DNA of 64,000 nucleotides from an uncultured Ignavibacteria bacterium (GTDB lineage Bacteria > Bacteroidota > Ignavibacteria > SZUA-365). The notes under the pieces are model-generated. The model was not told the origin of the DNA, searched no databases, and worked only from the letters and a program-made list of their open reading frames with translations. The stretch is from contig CAJXVM010000017.1 in the NCBI GenBank assembly GCA_913061095.1, positions 47,705-111,704 of the forward strand, written 5' to 3'. Made by a program: the position numbers and the translations under genes. Below, piece after piece: positions 10,152-18,376 of the stretch. Each line of letters begins with the position of its first letter. Within the stretch, counting starts at the first letter, position 1.

Positions 10152-10754
10152 TCAGAGCCGCTTCATGAGTTCTTCGGCGCGCGCGGCATCCGGCGAGTCG
10201 GGGTGCTTCATGATAAGCTCGTTCCAGATTTCCTTCGCCTTCTCCGGCTGGTCGGTGGCTGCATACAATGCGCCGAGATTATATCTGGCCGTGGTGTTTT
10301 CAGGATCGAGACGCAGGACCTCGCGGGTGATTTCCTCGGCTTTGTCCTTCCTGTCGGTTTCGAAGTATGCAACGGAGAGATCCAGCATCACGGGAATGTT
10401 TTTCGGCGCCGCTTCATGATAGCGCTCAAAGAGCGGCAGCGACTTTTTCGCCTGATGCGCATCGAGCAGCATGCGGGCGTACACCAGCACGTCGCTCGTG
10501 TCCGACTCGTCCTGCACCGCAATCTTTTCGCCGAGACGCTTGAACTCTTCCATGAATTCGGAGCGCACATTTCCCGCGCCCGGCTGTCCCGCTCCGGGCA
10601 TGTCCTCCATGCCGTCGATGTCGGGATGTCCCGGCGGCATCTGCGCCTGCTCGGCCGTCTGCTGCGCCGGTTCGCCATCCGGCAGCAGAAGAACCACGAC
10701 CACGACGGCGACGAGAACCAGTCCGATGATGATATAAAGACGGGATACGTTCAT
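10152..10754 (-). CDS. Membrane-anchored TPR protein
   Basis: 200 residues with one N-terminal membrane helix (LYIIIGLVLVAVVVVVLLL, residues 6-24). A low-complexity linker rich in P, G, M and Q (QMPPGHPDIDGMEDMPG) follows, then TPR-like helical repeats: PVMLDLSVAYFETDRKDKA, TARYNLGALYAATDQPEKA and DSPDAARAEELMKRL. The layout resembles the TPR part of CcmH/NrfG-like scaffold proteins, but no c-type cytochrome genes are near. AAAGGA lies 6 nt before ATG. It is the first gene of the run with the GT9 gene. Confidence 0.85.
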   Translation of the reverse strand: MNVSRLYIIIGLVLVAVVVVVLLLPDGEPAQQTAEQAQMPPGHPDIDGMEDMPGAGQPGAGNVRSEFMEEFKRLGEKIAVQDESDTSDVLVYARMLLDAHQAKKSLPLFERYHEAAPKNIPVMLDLSVAYFETDRKDKAEEITREVLRLDPENTTARYNLGALYAATDQPEKAKEIWNELIMKHPDSPDAARAEELMKRL

Positions 10755-10938
10755 GTTCTTTCCTTTATGTCTGTACGTTCACATGCGCTGGATGCGGAAT
10801 CCATCCATAATGATACGAAAAAAATGCTGCAGAATTGAGCGTCACGGACCGGGAGGGCGGATTTCCGCCCTGATCGCGGCGGGACTTTCACGGAAGTCCG
10901 GGTTGTGCGATATTGGGTGAATCATTGCCGTTTCATCA

Positions 10939-11562
10939 ATGTCTGAATCTTTCGTGCAGCCCTCTTCCCTGGTTCTCGCATCCCGTTCGCCCCGCCGGAA
11001 GAATCTCCTGCAGCAGATCGGCCTGCGCTTCGAGTCGATTGCGAGCGATGTGGATGAGATCATTGACATCCCGGTGTCGCCGGAGGAGCATGTCATGATT
11101 CTCGCCGAACGCAAGGCTCGCGATGTGGCCTTCCGCCTGACCGGCGGTGTCGTGATCGGGGCGGATACCATCGTCGTGCACGACGATGAAATCATCGAGA
11201 AACCGACATCCGAGGACGACGCCGTCCGCATCCTGCAGCGACTGAGCGCACAGCGGCACGATGTGTACACGGGGTTTTCACTGGTGGAGGTGCCCGGCAT
11301 GCGGACGCTCACCCGCTTCGAGCGCACGAAGGTCTGGTTCAGGCGGCTTGATACCGACGAAATCATTTCGTATGTACAGTCAGGCAGTCCGATGGACAAA
11401 GCCGGCGCATACGGCATTCAGGACGACTTCGGCGCCGTGTTCGTGCGTAAAATCGTCGGAGATTTCTATAACGTGATGGGACTGCCGCTCAGCAGATTCT
11501 ACTGCAGCCTCAAGGAATTCACTCAGACACCGCCGGAAACGGATGGGATCGAACTGGCGTAA
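10939..11562 (+). CDS. maf: Maf family nucleoside triphosphate pyrophosphatase
   Basis: 207 residues. It has the Maf signature LASRSPRRKNLLQQIGLRF near residue 14, the GADTIVVHDDEIIEKP active-site block near residue 74, and GAYGIQDDFGAVFVRKI near residue 155. Maf proteins hydrolyse dTTP/UTP and modified nucleotides to monophosphates and pyrophosphate, which keeps odd bases out of nucleic acids and is linked to septum control. The gene ends 20 nt inside the next gene, so the two are coupled. No Shine-Dalgarno sequence is obvious upstream. Confidence 0.95.
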   Translation: MSESFVQPSSLVLASRSPRRKNLLQQIGLRFESIASDVDEIIDIPVSPEEHVMILAERKARDVAFRLTGGVVIGADTIVVHDDEIIEKPTSEDDAVRILQRLSAQRHDVYTGFSLVEVPGMRTLTRFERTKVWFRRLDTDEIISYVQSGSPMDKAGAYGIQDDFGAVFVRKIVGDFYNVMGLPLSRFYCSLKEFTQTPPETDGIELA

Positions 11563-12514
11563 AAAACTGCTGCTTTCTCTCGCCTTCGGCGCGCTGGTTT
11601 TCATCGCGCTGACGATATACGCCGATCTCGACGAACTGATCGAGGCCTTCGCGGATTTCAACTGGTGGTTCGCGCCGCTGATTCTCTGCTGCACGCTGTT
11701 GAATTATGTTTTTCGATACTGGAAATGGGAATTCTACACGGCCACGCTTGACATGCGTCCCCGGCGCCGTGACAACCTGATCATATTCTTCACCGCCTTT
11801 ACCATGGCGGTCACGCCGGGGAAGTTCGGCGAAGTACTGAAGTCCTATCTTCTCAAACGTGTGAACGGAACGCCGATCAGCCGCTCTGCGCCCATCGTCG
11901 TCGCTGAGCGCCTGACGGATTTCATCGGCCTGGTGCTGCTGCTCATCGTCGGAGCATACATGTTCGACATCAGCCGCACCGCGGTGATTGCCTTTGCTGT
12001 ATTTTTCGCCCTGCTCACGATGCTGCTCGCCTGGCGGCGCGGCTCCATCGCGGTGATCGAGCTGTTCGGGAAGCTGCCCATCATGCATCGCTTTCTCGAG
12101 CATGCCCGCAGCGCCTACGAAAGCATGTATATCATGCTGCGCCCGCGGCCGCTGTTCATTTCCGTGGTGCTCAGCGTCGTGGCCTGGTTCTTCGAATGTT
12201 TTGGATACTACATTGTGCTCCACGTCTTCGAGGCCCCGCCGACGGTACTCAAGGCCACGTTCATCTATGCGTTTTCCACCGTCATCGGGGCGGTGAGCAT
12301 GCTGCCCGGCGGACTGGGCACGACCGAGGGGAGCCTGACCGGTCTGGCACAGCTTGCCGGAGCCACGAAAGAAGTCGCCGTGGCCTCGACATTCATCATC
12401 CGCAGTGCGACGCTGTGGTTCGCGGTGGTCATCGGGGTAATCGTGACCTTCGCCTTCCAGAACCGCCTCCATGTAAACCTTGACGAGATTCCGCTCGAGG
12501 ATCTCGAAGCCTGA
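11543..12514 (+). CDS. Lysylphosphatidylglycerol synthase transmembrane/UPF0104 family protein
   Basis: 323 residues, mostly hydrophobic, with about eight membrane segments (KLLLSLAFGALVFIALTIYA, ILCCTLLNYVFRYWKWEF and so on). The family motif is seen in the conserved region FFTAFTMAVTPGKFGEVLKS followed by YLLKRVNGTPISRSAPIVVAE and in MLPGGLGTTEGSLTGL. These proteins are related to the flippase part of MprF and to dolichol/glycolipid membrane proteins; the lipid substrate is unknown. The catalytic acyl-lysine transferase domain of full MprF is absent. It overlaps maf by 20 nt. Confidence 0.9.
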   Translation: MGSNWRKKLLLSLAFGALVFIALTIYADLDELIEAFADFNWWFAPLILCCTLLNYVFRYWKWEFYTATLDMRPRRRDNLIIFFTAFTMAVTPGKFGEVLKSYLLKRVNGTPISRSAPIVVAERLTDFIGLVLLLIVGAYMFDISRTAVIAFAVFFALLTMLLAWRRGSIAVIELFGKLPIMHRFLEHARSAYESMYIMLRPRPLFISVVLSVVAWFFECFGYYIVLHVFEAPPTVLKATFIYAFSTVIGAVSMLPGGLGTTEGSLTGLAQLAGATKEVAVASTFIIRSATLWFAVVIGVIVTFAFQNRLHVNLDEIPLEDLEA

Positions 12515-12529
12515 GGGAAACTGCTTATC

Positions 12530-12554
12530 GCGCGGCGATACGCTTCTGCCGCGC
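12530..12554. repeat. Short inverted repeat after the UPF0104 gene
   Basis: GCGCGGC (12530-12536) and GCCGCGC (12548-12554) with an 11-nt spacer. No T-tract follows, so it may be only a weak or factor-dependent stop for transcription before the next gene. Confidence 0.35.
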
Positions 12555-12594
12555 AGACTGACATACGCTTTCGTTCAATTAGGGAGAACACATC

Positions 12595-14640
12595 ATGCAC
12601 ATCCGACATGTCCTGCGGACGGCGTTTGCCGTTCCGCTCGTTTTCGCCGTCCCGCTAACCATTGTCCTTCTGCCCGTCTCCGTCATCCCGTCCGCCGCGC
12701 AGAATGATCCCGCCTCGCCGCCTGACCGCGATGCGATCGAGGCACTGCTCGATCCCTCCTCGGAAGACGATGCCTCGGCGCTGGTCGAGGAAATCGAACA
12801 GCTCGCCCGTAGTCCGCTCTGTCTCCGCAAAGCAACGGCGGAGGATATCACCGCCCTTCCCTTTCTGTCTCCCGCCGAGGCCCGCAGCGTGTCCGTCGCC
12901 CTCCTCGATCCGGCAGCGCAGCGAAATGAGGAGGCAGGCTGGAAGGCTGTTTCCGCAGTCCTCATGGATGATACCGATCGCCTGCAGCTGCTGCGGTACT
13001 GCTGCCGCATGGACTGTCCGGAGATCCCGACGCACATCGAAGGAGAGCTGCGCAGCCGCTTCCAGCAGGATGACCGCGGCCGGGCGGGATATCACGACGG
13101 CAGTTATCCCGGATCGCGTGCGCGCGTGTACCAGCGACTGCGCCTCCAGCTCCCGGCAGGATTCGCTGCGGGGATCATCATGGAGAAAGATCCGGGAGAG
13201 ACCTCGCTCGCCGATCACCTCGCCGGCGCCGTCAGCATGGATGGCGACGGTTTTCTCCGTCGCGCCGTACTCGGCGACTTCACAGTCACCGCCGGACAGG
13301 GTCTCGTTTTCTGGCAGGCCTTTGCGCACAGCAAATCGTCGGAAGCCGCACGCATCGGCAAATCCGCCGCGCTGCTTCGTCCGTTCACATCGGCATCGGA
13401 AGGGATGGCATTCCGCGGGGCATCCGCAGAACTGCGATCCGGCGCGGTCGATCTGCTGGGATTCTACTCCTCGCGACAGCTCGACGCGACCGTCGATGAG
13501 GAAAGCGGGATGGTCGGAAGCCTCGGACAGACCGGTCTCCATCGCACCACAAGTGAGCAGCAGCGCCGCGGAACGGTGCGTGAGCGGGCAATGGGCGGAG
13601 TCATACAGTGGCGCTCTTCGCCCGCGGCCGGCTCGCTGCTGCTGGGGGCAACGGCGGTGTCGTCACGGTTTTCGCGGATATCGCGGAGCCGAAGCCCTTT
13701 CGCTTTCGAAGGCGATGCGGCATGGGCGGCGGGGATGCACGCGCGTTACAGCACCGATGACGCATCCGTCTATGCCGAGGCCGCGCTTGCGCACACGCAC
13801 ATGCCCGCCGTGCTCGCGGGAGCGGAGGCGGCGCTTACTCCCCATCTGCGTATCGCCCTTCTCTACCGCCGGTATCACGAACGTTTCGTCAGTCTGCACG
13901 CAGCCGCCTTCGGTGAGCGCAGTGGCGGACCACAAAACGAGGAAGGGATGTACACCGGTCTGCGCTTCCGCCCGCACCGCCGCGTGCGCATCGACGCGTG
14001 GTGCGATGTCTTCCGCATTCCCAACCGCACCTACTTCCTGCATCTGCCCACGGCGGGCAGCGAAATACTGCTTGCGGCGGAGTACCGGATGCCTGCGAAA
14101 ACACGTCTGAGTCTCCGCCTGCGGCGGGAGCGCAAGGATCAGACCGTCGCCGCCATCGACAATGCCGGTCGTGAGATACGTCCGCTGACGGCACGGACCA
14201 CGACGGCGGTGCGTCTTCAGCTGCAGCGGGAATTCGATGACAGGCTCCGGGTGCGCCTCCGCGCGGAATACACGCGCGTTGCGTATGACGCATACCGTGC
14301 GGCGGGAGACGGCGCACTGCTCTCGGCGGAACTGCGCCTGCGTCCGCTGCCGGTATTGACATTCACCGGCCGGGTGACCGGATACAGCACCGCGTCATAC
14401 GATGCGCGGCTGTATCAGTTCGAACATGATGTCCGCGGCGTGATGCTCAATGCGGTCTGCTATGGGGATGGCATGCGCCTGTACCTGCTCGGGATGCTGC
14501 GCCTCGGCGAAGTGGCGGACGTCGGCGCGCGGTACGCACTGACGCTGCGCGAAGGCGCACGCTCGTTCGGCAGCGGCCACGATGCCGTGACCGGTGACCA
14601 GCTCGGCACGCTGTCACTTCAGCTGGATCTGCGGCTGTAG
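12595..14640 (+). CDS. Exported helix-hairpin-helix plus predicted beta-barrel protein
   Basis: 681 residues from ATG 12595, with GGGAG 9 nt upstream. A Sec signal peptide ends at SAAQ (about residue 36). Residues 70-100 (LRKATAEDITALPFLSPAEA) resemble a ComEA-type helix-hairpin-helix. The rest, to the terminal QLDLRL, is made of alternating amphipathic strands rich in R, Y and aromatic ends (for example RIDAWCDVFRIPNRTYFLHL, LSLRLRRERKDQ), as in an outer-membrane barrel. HhH plus barrel proteins are common but unstudied in Bacteroidota-like genomes. A role in DNA handling at the outer membrane is possible but only inferred. It converges on rsgA with a 12-nt gap. Confidence 0.7.
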   Translation: MHIRHVLRTAFAVPLVFAVPLTIVLLPVSVIPSAAQNDPASPPDRDAIEALLDPSSEDDASALVEEIEQLARSPLCLRKATAEDITALPFLSPAEARSVSVALLDPAAQRNEEAGWKAVSAVLMDDTDRLQLLRYCCRMDCPEIPTHIEGELRSRFQQDDRGRAGYHDGSYPGSRARVYQRLRLQLPAGFAAGIIMEKDPGETSLADHLAGAVSMDGDGFLRRAVLGDFTVTAGQGLVFWQAFAHSKSSEAARIGKSAALLRPFTSASEGMAFRGASAELRSGAVDLLGFYSSRQLDATVDEESGMVGSLGQTGLHRTTSEQQRRGTVRERAMGGVIQWRSSPAAGSLLLGATAVSSRFSRISRSRSPFAFEGDAAWAAGMHARYSTDDASVYAEAALAHTHMPAVLAGAEAALTPHLRIALLYRRYHERFVSLHAAAFGERSGGPQNEEGMYTGLRFRPHRRVRIDAWCDVFRIPNRTYFLHLPTAGSEILLAAEYRMPAKTRLSLRLRRERKDQTVAAIDNAGREIRPLTARTTTAVRLQLQREFDDRLRVRLRAEYTRVAYDAYRAAGDGALLSAELRLRPLPVLTFTGRVTGYSTASYDARLYQFEHDVRGVMLNAVCYGDGMRLYLLGMLRLGEVADVGARYALTLREGARSFGSGHDAVTGDQLGTLSLQLDLRL

Positions 14641-14652
14641 GTGTGCGCAGGA

Positions 14653-15753
14653 TCACTCCTGCTGCTCACTTTCGAGAATCTGCAGGTAATTGCGGTAGCG
14701 GAGAGGATGTATGTCTTCGCTCTCGACGGCTTCCTTGACGGCACAGCCGGGTTCATGAGTGTGCGTGCAGGAAGGGAAACGGCATTCGTCCGCGTAGTCG
14801 AGAAATTCGGGGAAGTACGTATGCAGATCGGCGGGATCGAACTGGTAGAGTCCGAACTCGCGGATGCCGGGCGTGTCGGCGAGGAAGCCCTCCCCGGGAA
14901 GCGGGAACAGCGTACTGCGCGTTGTCGTGTGGATACCGCGCTGGCTCTGGTCACTCAGTTCGCTCGTTTTTTCCTCCAGGTCGGGGATGAGCACGTTCAG
15001 CAGGCTTGTCTTCCCGACGCCGCTGTGCCCTGAAAACGCGGATATGTTTCCACGGACACGCGCCGTGAGTTCGTCGAGTCCTTCGCCGGTCACACAGCTG
15101 GTCAGCAGTACATCGTAACCGGCATCGCGGTACATGGCGGCAAGGTCGTCGACGAATTCCCGTTCCTCGTCATCCGGGAGATCCATCTTGTTGATACAGA
15201 CACAGGCGTCAACGCCGCCCATGGCGCAGGCAACGAGATAGCGGTCGATCAGACCGGGACGCAGCAGCTCGTCCGTCGCGGCCGCAGTGACAATGACTTC
15301 ATCAATGTTCGCGACGAGTACCTGCGCGTACTCCGCATCGCGCACCGAGGCACGCAGCAGGAAGCTCTCGCGTCCGTACACGTGCGTGATCACGGCCTCC
15401 TCTTCCCCCATGTCGATGTAGCGCACGCGATCGCCAATGGCAATGAGTGTCGCATTGGCATTTTCCGTGGTTGTGGACCGACGCGGCCGCGATCGCAGCT
15501 CGCGGTCCCCGTCATGAAGAAGTATGTGCGGCCCGCCGGTTTGCATCACCAGCGCGTCACGCTCCTGCTCGTCAGAGACGACCTGATACTGCCGCGGTGA
15601 TGAGAGCCGGCGGTCGAGCTGGTCATGATCACTTTCCCCTTCGCCGGCGTACTGCCAGCGGGACGTACCTTTGCGCCACTGCTTTTCGATATCCTTGCGC
15701 TTGTGCACCCGCCGGGGAGATCCGCGCTGCTTTCCGCCGTCTTTCTTCGCCAT
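14653..15753 (-). CDS. rsgA: Ribosome small-subunit-dependent GTPase A
   Basis: 366 residues from ATG 15753, placed 8 nt after the upstream stop; the reading continues further upstream but lies inside the hydrolase gene. A circularly permuted GTPase: NKMD (G4), then the P-loop GHSGVGKTSLLN, then DTPGIREFGL (G3). The C-terminal zinc knuckle is CRFPSCTHTHEPGC. RsgA tests maturation of the 30S subunit. The N-terminal 70 residues are basic and hydrophilic (KKDGGKQRGSPRRVHKRKD), longer than in E. coli, and precede an OB-like fold. It is coupled to the hydrolase gene upstream. Confidence 0.97.
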   Translation of the reverse strand: MAKKDGGKQRGSPRRVHKRKDIEKQWRKGTSRWQYAGEGESDHDQLDRRLSSPRQYQVVSDEQERDALVMQTGGPHILLHDGDRELRSRPRRSTTTENANATLIAIGDRVRYIDMGEEEAVITHVYGRESFLLRASVRDAEYAQVLVANIDEVIVTAAATDELLRPGLIDRYLVACAMGGVDACVCINKMDLPDDEEREFVDDLAAMYRDAGYDVLLTSCVTGEGLDELTARVRGNISAFSGHSGVGKTSLLNVLIPDLEEKTSELSDQSQRGIHTTTRSTLFPLPGEGFLADTPGIREFGLYQFDPADLHTYFPEFLDYADECRFPSCTHTHEPGCAVKEAVESEDIHPLRYRNYLQILESEQQE

Positions 15754-15761
15754 ACCGCCGG

Positions 15762-17102
15762 TTACTCCGTCTGTTCCGGGAGATGGAACATTTTGCACCA
15801 TGTCGCGAGATCGTCGATCAGGGAGAGGATGACATGTCCCTCCTGCTGGTAATTCCATGGACCGGGCGTGGCATCCGTTTCGATGAACAGATGGTAGCAA
15901 TCCTCATAGCGGCGGAAGACGACGTCATCCCGTCCTGCCAGCCACTCCTTCCACAGAAGTATTTCCATCTCGGGGGTCTGGTAGTCTTTGCTGCCGCGCG
16001 CGATGAAAAACGGCACGTTCAGTTCCTGCGCGAACGTTTTCTGATTGCGCAGCTGCAAATCGTAATAGTACGTCGCGGGAACACCCAGCAGCATCTTGCT
16101 GTCCATCAATTCCCCATCACGGATTTTCGCTGCCTTGTCCAGTTCATTTTGCAGCTTGATCTCCTCTTCGCGCGTCAGCGTATCCTGCTGGGATGCGATG
16201 AAGCGAAGCTGGTCGCCGATGACGACTTCGAGCGGACGCGCGAACGGCGCGAGCATGACGACACCGTCCACACCCCCGGCCGTGGCGGCGATTTCCGGGG
16301 CGAGTCCGGCGCCGAGGCTGTGCCCGAGCAGTATCAGCCGCGACGTATCGGTGTCGGGACGGCCGCGCAGCAGCTTCAGCGCGGCGACGGCGTCGTCGAT
16401 GGTTTCATTCTGCACGGTGAGCGTGCGGATGTTCATCTTTCTCCCGTATACCTGCGTGCGTTTGTCATAGCGGAGCACCATGACGCCCCGGCTGGCGAGT
16501 CCCCACGCGATATCACGGAAAACCTTGTTGCCCCCGATGGTCTCGTCTCGGTCGCTCGGACCCGAGCCGTGCACCAGCACGACCGCCGGGAAGAGGCCGT
16601 CGCCGTTTGGCCGCGCGAGGATGGCATCCAGCGGATAGTCACCGCCCTCATTCAGTGTCAGCGGGATCTCCGTGAAGGATGTCGTGTCGGCATACGGCGG
16701 CGGCGGGAAACGATATTCCCTCTTGATGGGCTCGAACCAGAATCCGCCCACCAGGTTCAGCGAGTCCACAACTACGCGGACACCGATGGAGTCCTTCGCG
16801 AAATGCACATGATGGACGATGTTGGCGTAACTCCCGTTCTTCTCGGCGGAATAAAATGCATGGCGCTCAAACGCACCGCCTTTGTTTTCCAGGCCATCCA
16901 GCATCTCTGCCCATCGCTCGCGAGGCATCTGCTCACGCATGGTTCTGTGTTCGAGCGCTTCGACCCGTTCCCAGTGGCGGGCAAACAGCGCATCGAGAAA
17001 TGCGGAGGCGGCCACGCGCTGCGATTCCAGCTGCGCGGCAGCGGACTGTGCGATGAGGAAACATCCGAACAATGCCAGGAGACGTGAAATGGAACGCGAC
17101 AT
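15762..17102 (-). CDS. Secreted alpha/beta hydrolase with N-terminal DUF3887-like domain
   Basis: 446 residues from ATG 17102 (AGG nearby), with the signal peptide MSRSISRLLALFGCFLIAQS before AAAQ. Residues 25-125 look like a DUF3887-type dimerisation domain. The hydrolase part has LVHGSGPSDRDET (oxyanion loop) and the nucleophile elbow GHSLGAG, with a late ARGSKDYQT (acid) and EDCYHLF (His). These are the features of the S33/esterase group with a BAAT-like C-terminal part. The substrate is unknown; it likely acts in the periplasm on peptides or esters. It is followed by rsgA after 8 nt. Confidence 0.87.
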   Translation of the reverse strand: MSRSISRLLALFGCFLIAQSAAAQLESQRVAASAFLDALFARHWERVEALEHRTMREQMPRERWAEMLDGLENKGGAFERHAFYSAEKNGSYANIVHHVHFAKDSIGVRVVVDSLNLVGGFWFEPIKREYRFPPPPYADTTSFTEIPLTLNEGGDYPLDAILARPNGDGLFPAVVLVHGSGPSDRDETIGGNKVFRDIAWGLASRGVMVLRYDKRTQVYGRKMNIRTLTVQNETIDDAVAALKLLRGRPDTDTSRLILLGHSLGAGLAPEIAATAGGVDGVVMLAPFARPLEVVIGDQLRFIASQQDTLTREEEIKLQNELDKAAKIRDGELMDSKMLLGVPATYYYDLQLRNQKTFAQELNVPFFIARGSKDYQTPEMEILLWKEWLAGRDDVVFRRYEDCYHLFIETDATPGPWNYQQEGHVILSLIDDLATWCKMFHLPEQTE

Positions 17103-17254
17103 CAGGTACCTGCTGATCATGAAACTCGGTTCGTTCAGTACATTCCGAAAAATACGACGCGGAAAGGGCCGGAGAAAGTATCCGCGCCTGCAGTGATCGG
17201 GGTGCACGCAGTGATTGGCGCACGCGAGAAGTCACATATACAGAGTACGGCGGA

Positions 17255-17272
17255 CCGGCAATGCACTGCCGG
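17255..17272. repeat. Inverted repeat just after the nucleotidyltransferase stop
   Basis: CCGGCA and TGCCGG with a 6-nt loop, beginning 7 nt past the stop of the MurU-like gene. There is no T-tract, so a role as a terminator is uncertain. Confidence 0.35.
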
Positions 17273-17278
17273 GGAACG

Positions 17279-17980
17279 TCATGCACCGACCTTCCATTCA
17301 TTGAACGCACGGATCCGTTCTTCCGTGCCGAGATCCGTCCAGTATGCATCGGTCTCGTATCCCTGCAGTGTCATTCCGCCTTCGAGGGCAGTCCGGTAAA
17401 TATCGAAAATGTCGCTGAAGCCGAGCGGCACGCCGAGGCGGAATACGGCGCTGCTGATGACGTGAATCCCACAGAAGCCGAATCGCCGCGCATCGTCGGG
17501 AAACACCGCGCCCTGTTCCTTCCACTGTTCCTTCCCGAGCAGATGCATGTGCTGATCAAAGAGAAGGGCCCGGCGGGTTTCGCGGCGGTTCACAAGCAGC
17601 GTGGCCAGGGCATCGGTTTCGCGATGCGCGTCGATGACGGATGGCAGGTCGGCAGTGGTATGGATGTCGGCATTGTGCAGCAGAAACGACCCGCCGTCAT
17701 CGAGGATGCCGGCCGCGTTCAGCACGCCGCCTCCCGTGCCGAGGATTTCCGATTCACGGAGAATGTGAACTCGCATCCCGTGATCACGACCGCGGAGGTA
17801 CGCCTCGAGCGGCTCCGCCCGGTGATGCGTGTTGACGACGACTTCGGTGCAGCCGGCTCGCCGTATCGCATCGAGCGCCCAGAAGATCATCGGACGTCCG
17901 GCGGCGGGGACGAGCGGTTTCGGGACATCGGTCGCGCCGAGGCGTGTGCCGAATCCGGCGGCAAGGATCATGCCCTTCAT
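17279..17980 (-). CDS. MurU-like sugar-1-phosphate nucleotidyltransferase
   Basis: 233 residues with the nucleotidyltransferase opening MKGMILAAGFGTRLG, then PKPLVPAAGRPMI, the LGTGGGVLNA loop and LHNADIHTTADL (metal-binding Asp). The short length without a left-handed helix domain matches MurNAc-1-phosphate uridylyltransferase (MurU) and mannose-1-phosphate guanylyltransferase relatives. Because the neighbouring kinase is AmgK-like, a MurU role in cell-wall sugar recycling is the best guess, but substrate specificity cannot be seen. The start ATG overlaps the RapZ-C stop by 4 nt. This is the last gene of a four-gene coupled unit. Confidence 0.85.
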   Translation of the reverse strand: MKGMILAAGFGTRLGATDVPKPLVPAAGRPMIFWALDAIRRAGCTEVVVNTHHRAEPLEAYLRGRDHGMRVHILRESEILGTGGGVLNAAGILDDGGSFLLHNADIHTTADLPSVIDAHRETDALATLLVNRRETRRALLFDQHMHLLGKEQWKEQGAVFPDDARRFGFCGIHVISSAVFRLGVPLGFSDIFDIYRTALEGGMTLQGYETDAYWTDLGTEERIRAFNEWKVGA

Positions 17981-18372
17981 AGCCAGCGCTCCCGTTCGAC
18001 ATGCGTAACCTGCACGGAATATCCGTTCCCCTGAAGGAGGCGCGCGGCGTACTCGGCGCAGAAGACCGAGCGATGCTGTCCGCCGGTGCAGCCGAAGCTG
18101 ACCTGCAGATGTTCGAAGCCCCGGTCGGTGTAATGCGCCGCGGCCTGTTCGATGAGCGCCAGGGCGTGACCCATGAATGACGCGGTCTCCGGCAGGGCGG
18201 CGAGATATTCCTGCACGTCACGGTCCAATCCCGTGCTGCGCAGGAAGCGCGCCTCCCTCCCGGGATTCGGGAGAAATCGGCAGTCGAAAACGAATCCGCC
18301 CCCGTTGCCGAAACGGTTCTCCGGAATGCCGCTCTTGTGATATCCGAACGAATACAGATCGATGTGAAGCAT
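17977..18372 (-). CDS. Stand-alone RapZ C-terminal domain protein
   Basis: 131 residues that match only the C-terminal half of RapZ: FVFDCRFLPNP near residue 27 and FGCTGGQHRSVFCAEYAA near residue 92. The N-terminal kinase-like P-loop domain of full RapZ is absent. In E. coli the C-terminal domain binds glucosamine-6-phosphate and RNA/GlmZ. The GCTGGxHRSV loop is retained, so sugar-phosphate binding seems likely. The end reads THVERERW where E. coli has an HR-containing tail, so the RNA-binding part may be different. It overlaps the nucleotidyltransferase by 4 nt and begins 4 nt after the kinase stop, so all three are coupled. Confidence 0.9.
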   Translation of the reverse strand: MLHIDLYSFGYHKSGIPENRFGNGGGFVFDCRFLPNPGREARFLRSTGLDRDVQEYLAALPETASFMGHALALIEQAAAHYTDRGFEHLQVSFGCTGGQHRSVFCAEYAARLLQGNGYSVQVTHVERERWL

Positions 18373-18376
18373 GGCG

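Noticed and set aside
10855..10870. GGGCGGA/TCCGCCC hairpin before maf as a riboswitch or terminator
   Set aside because: Only 7 bp with a 2-nt loop and no T-tract; too small to assign.
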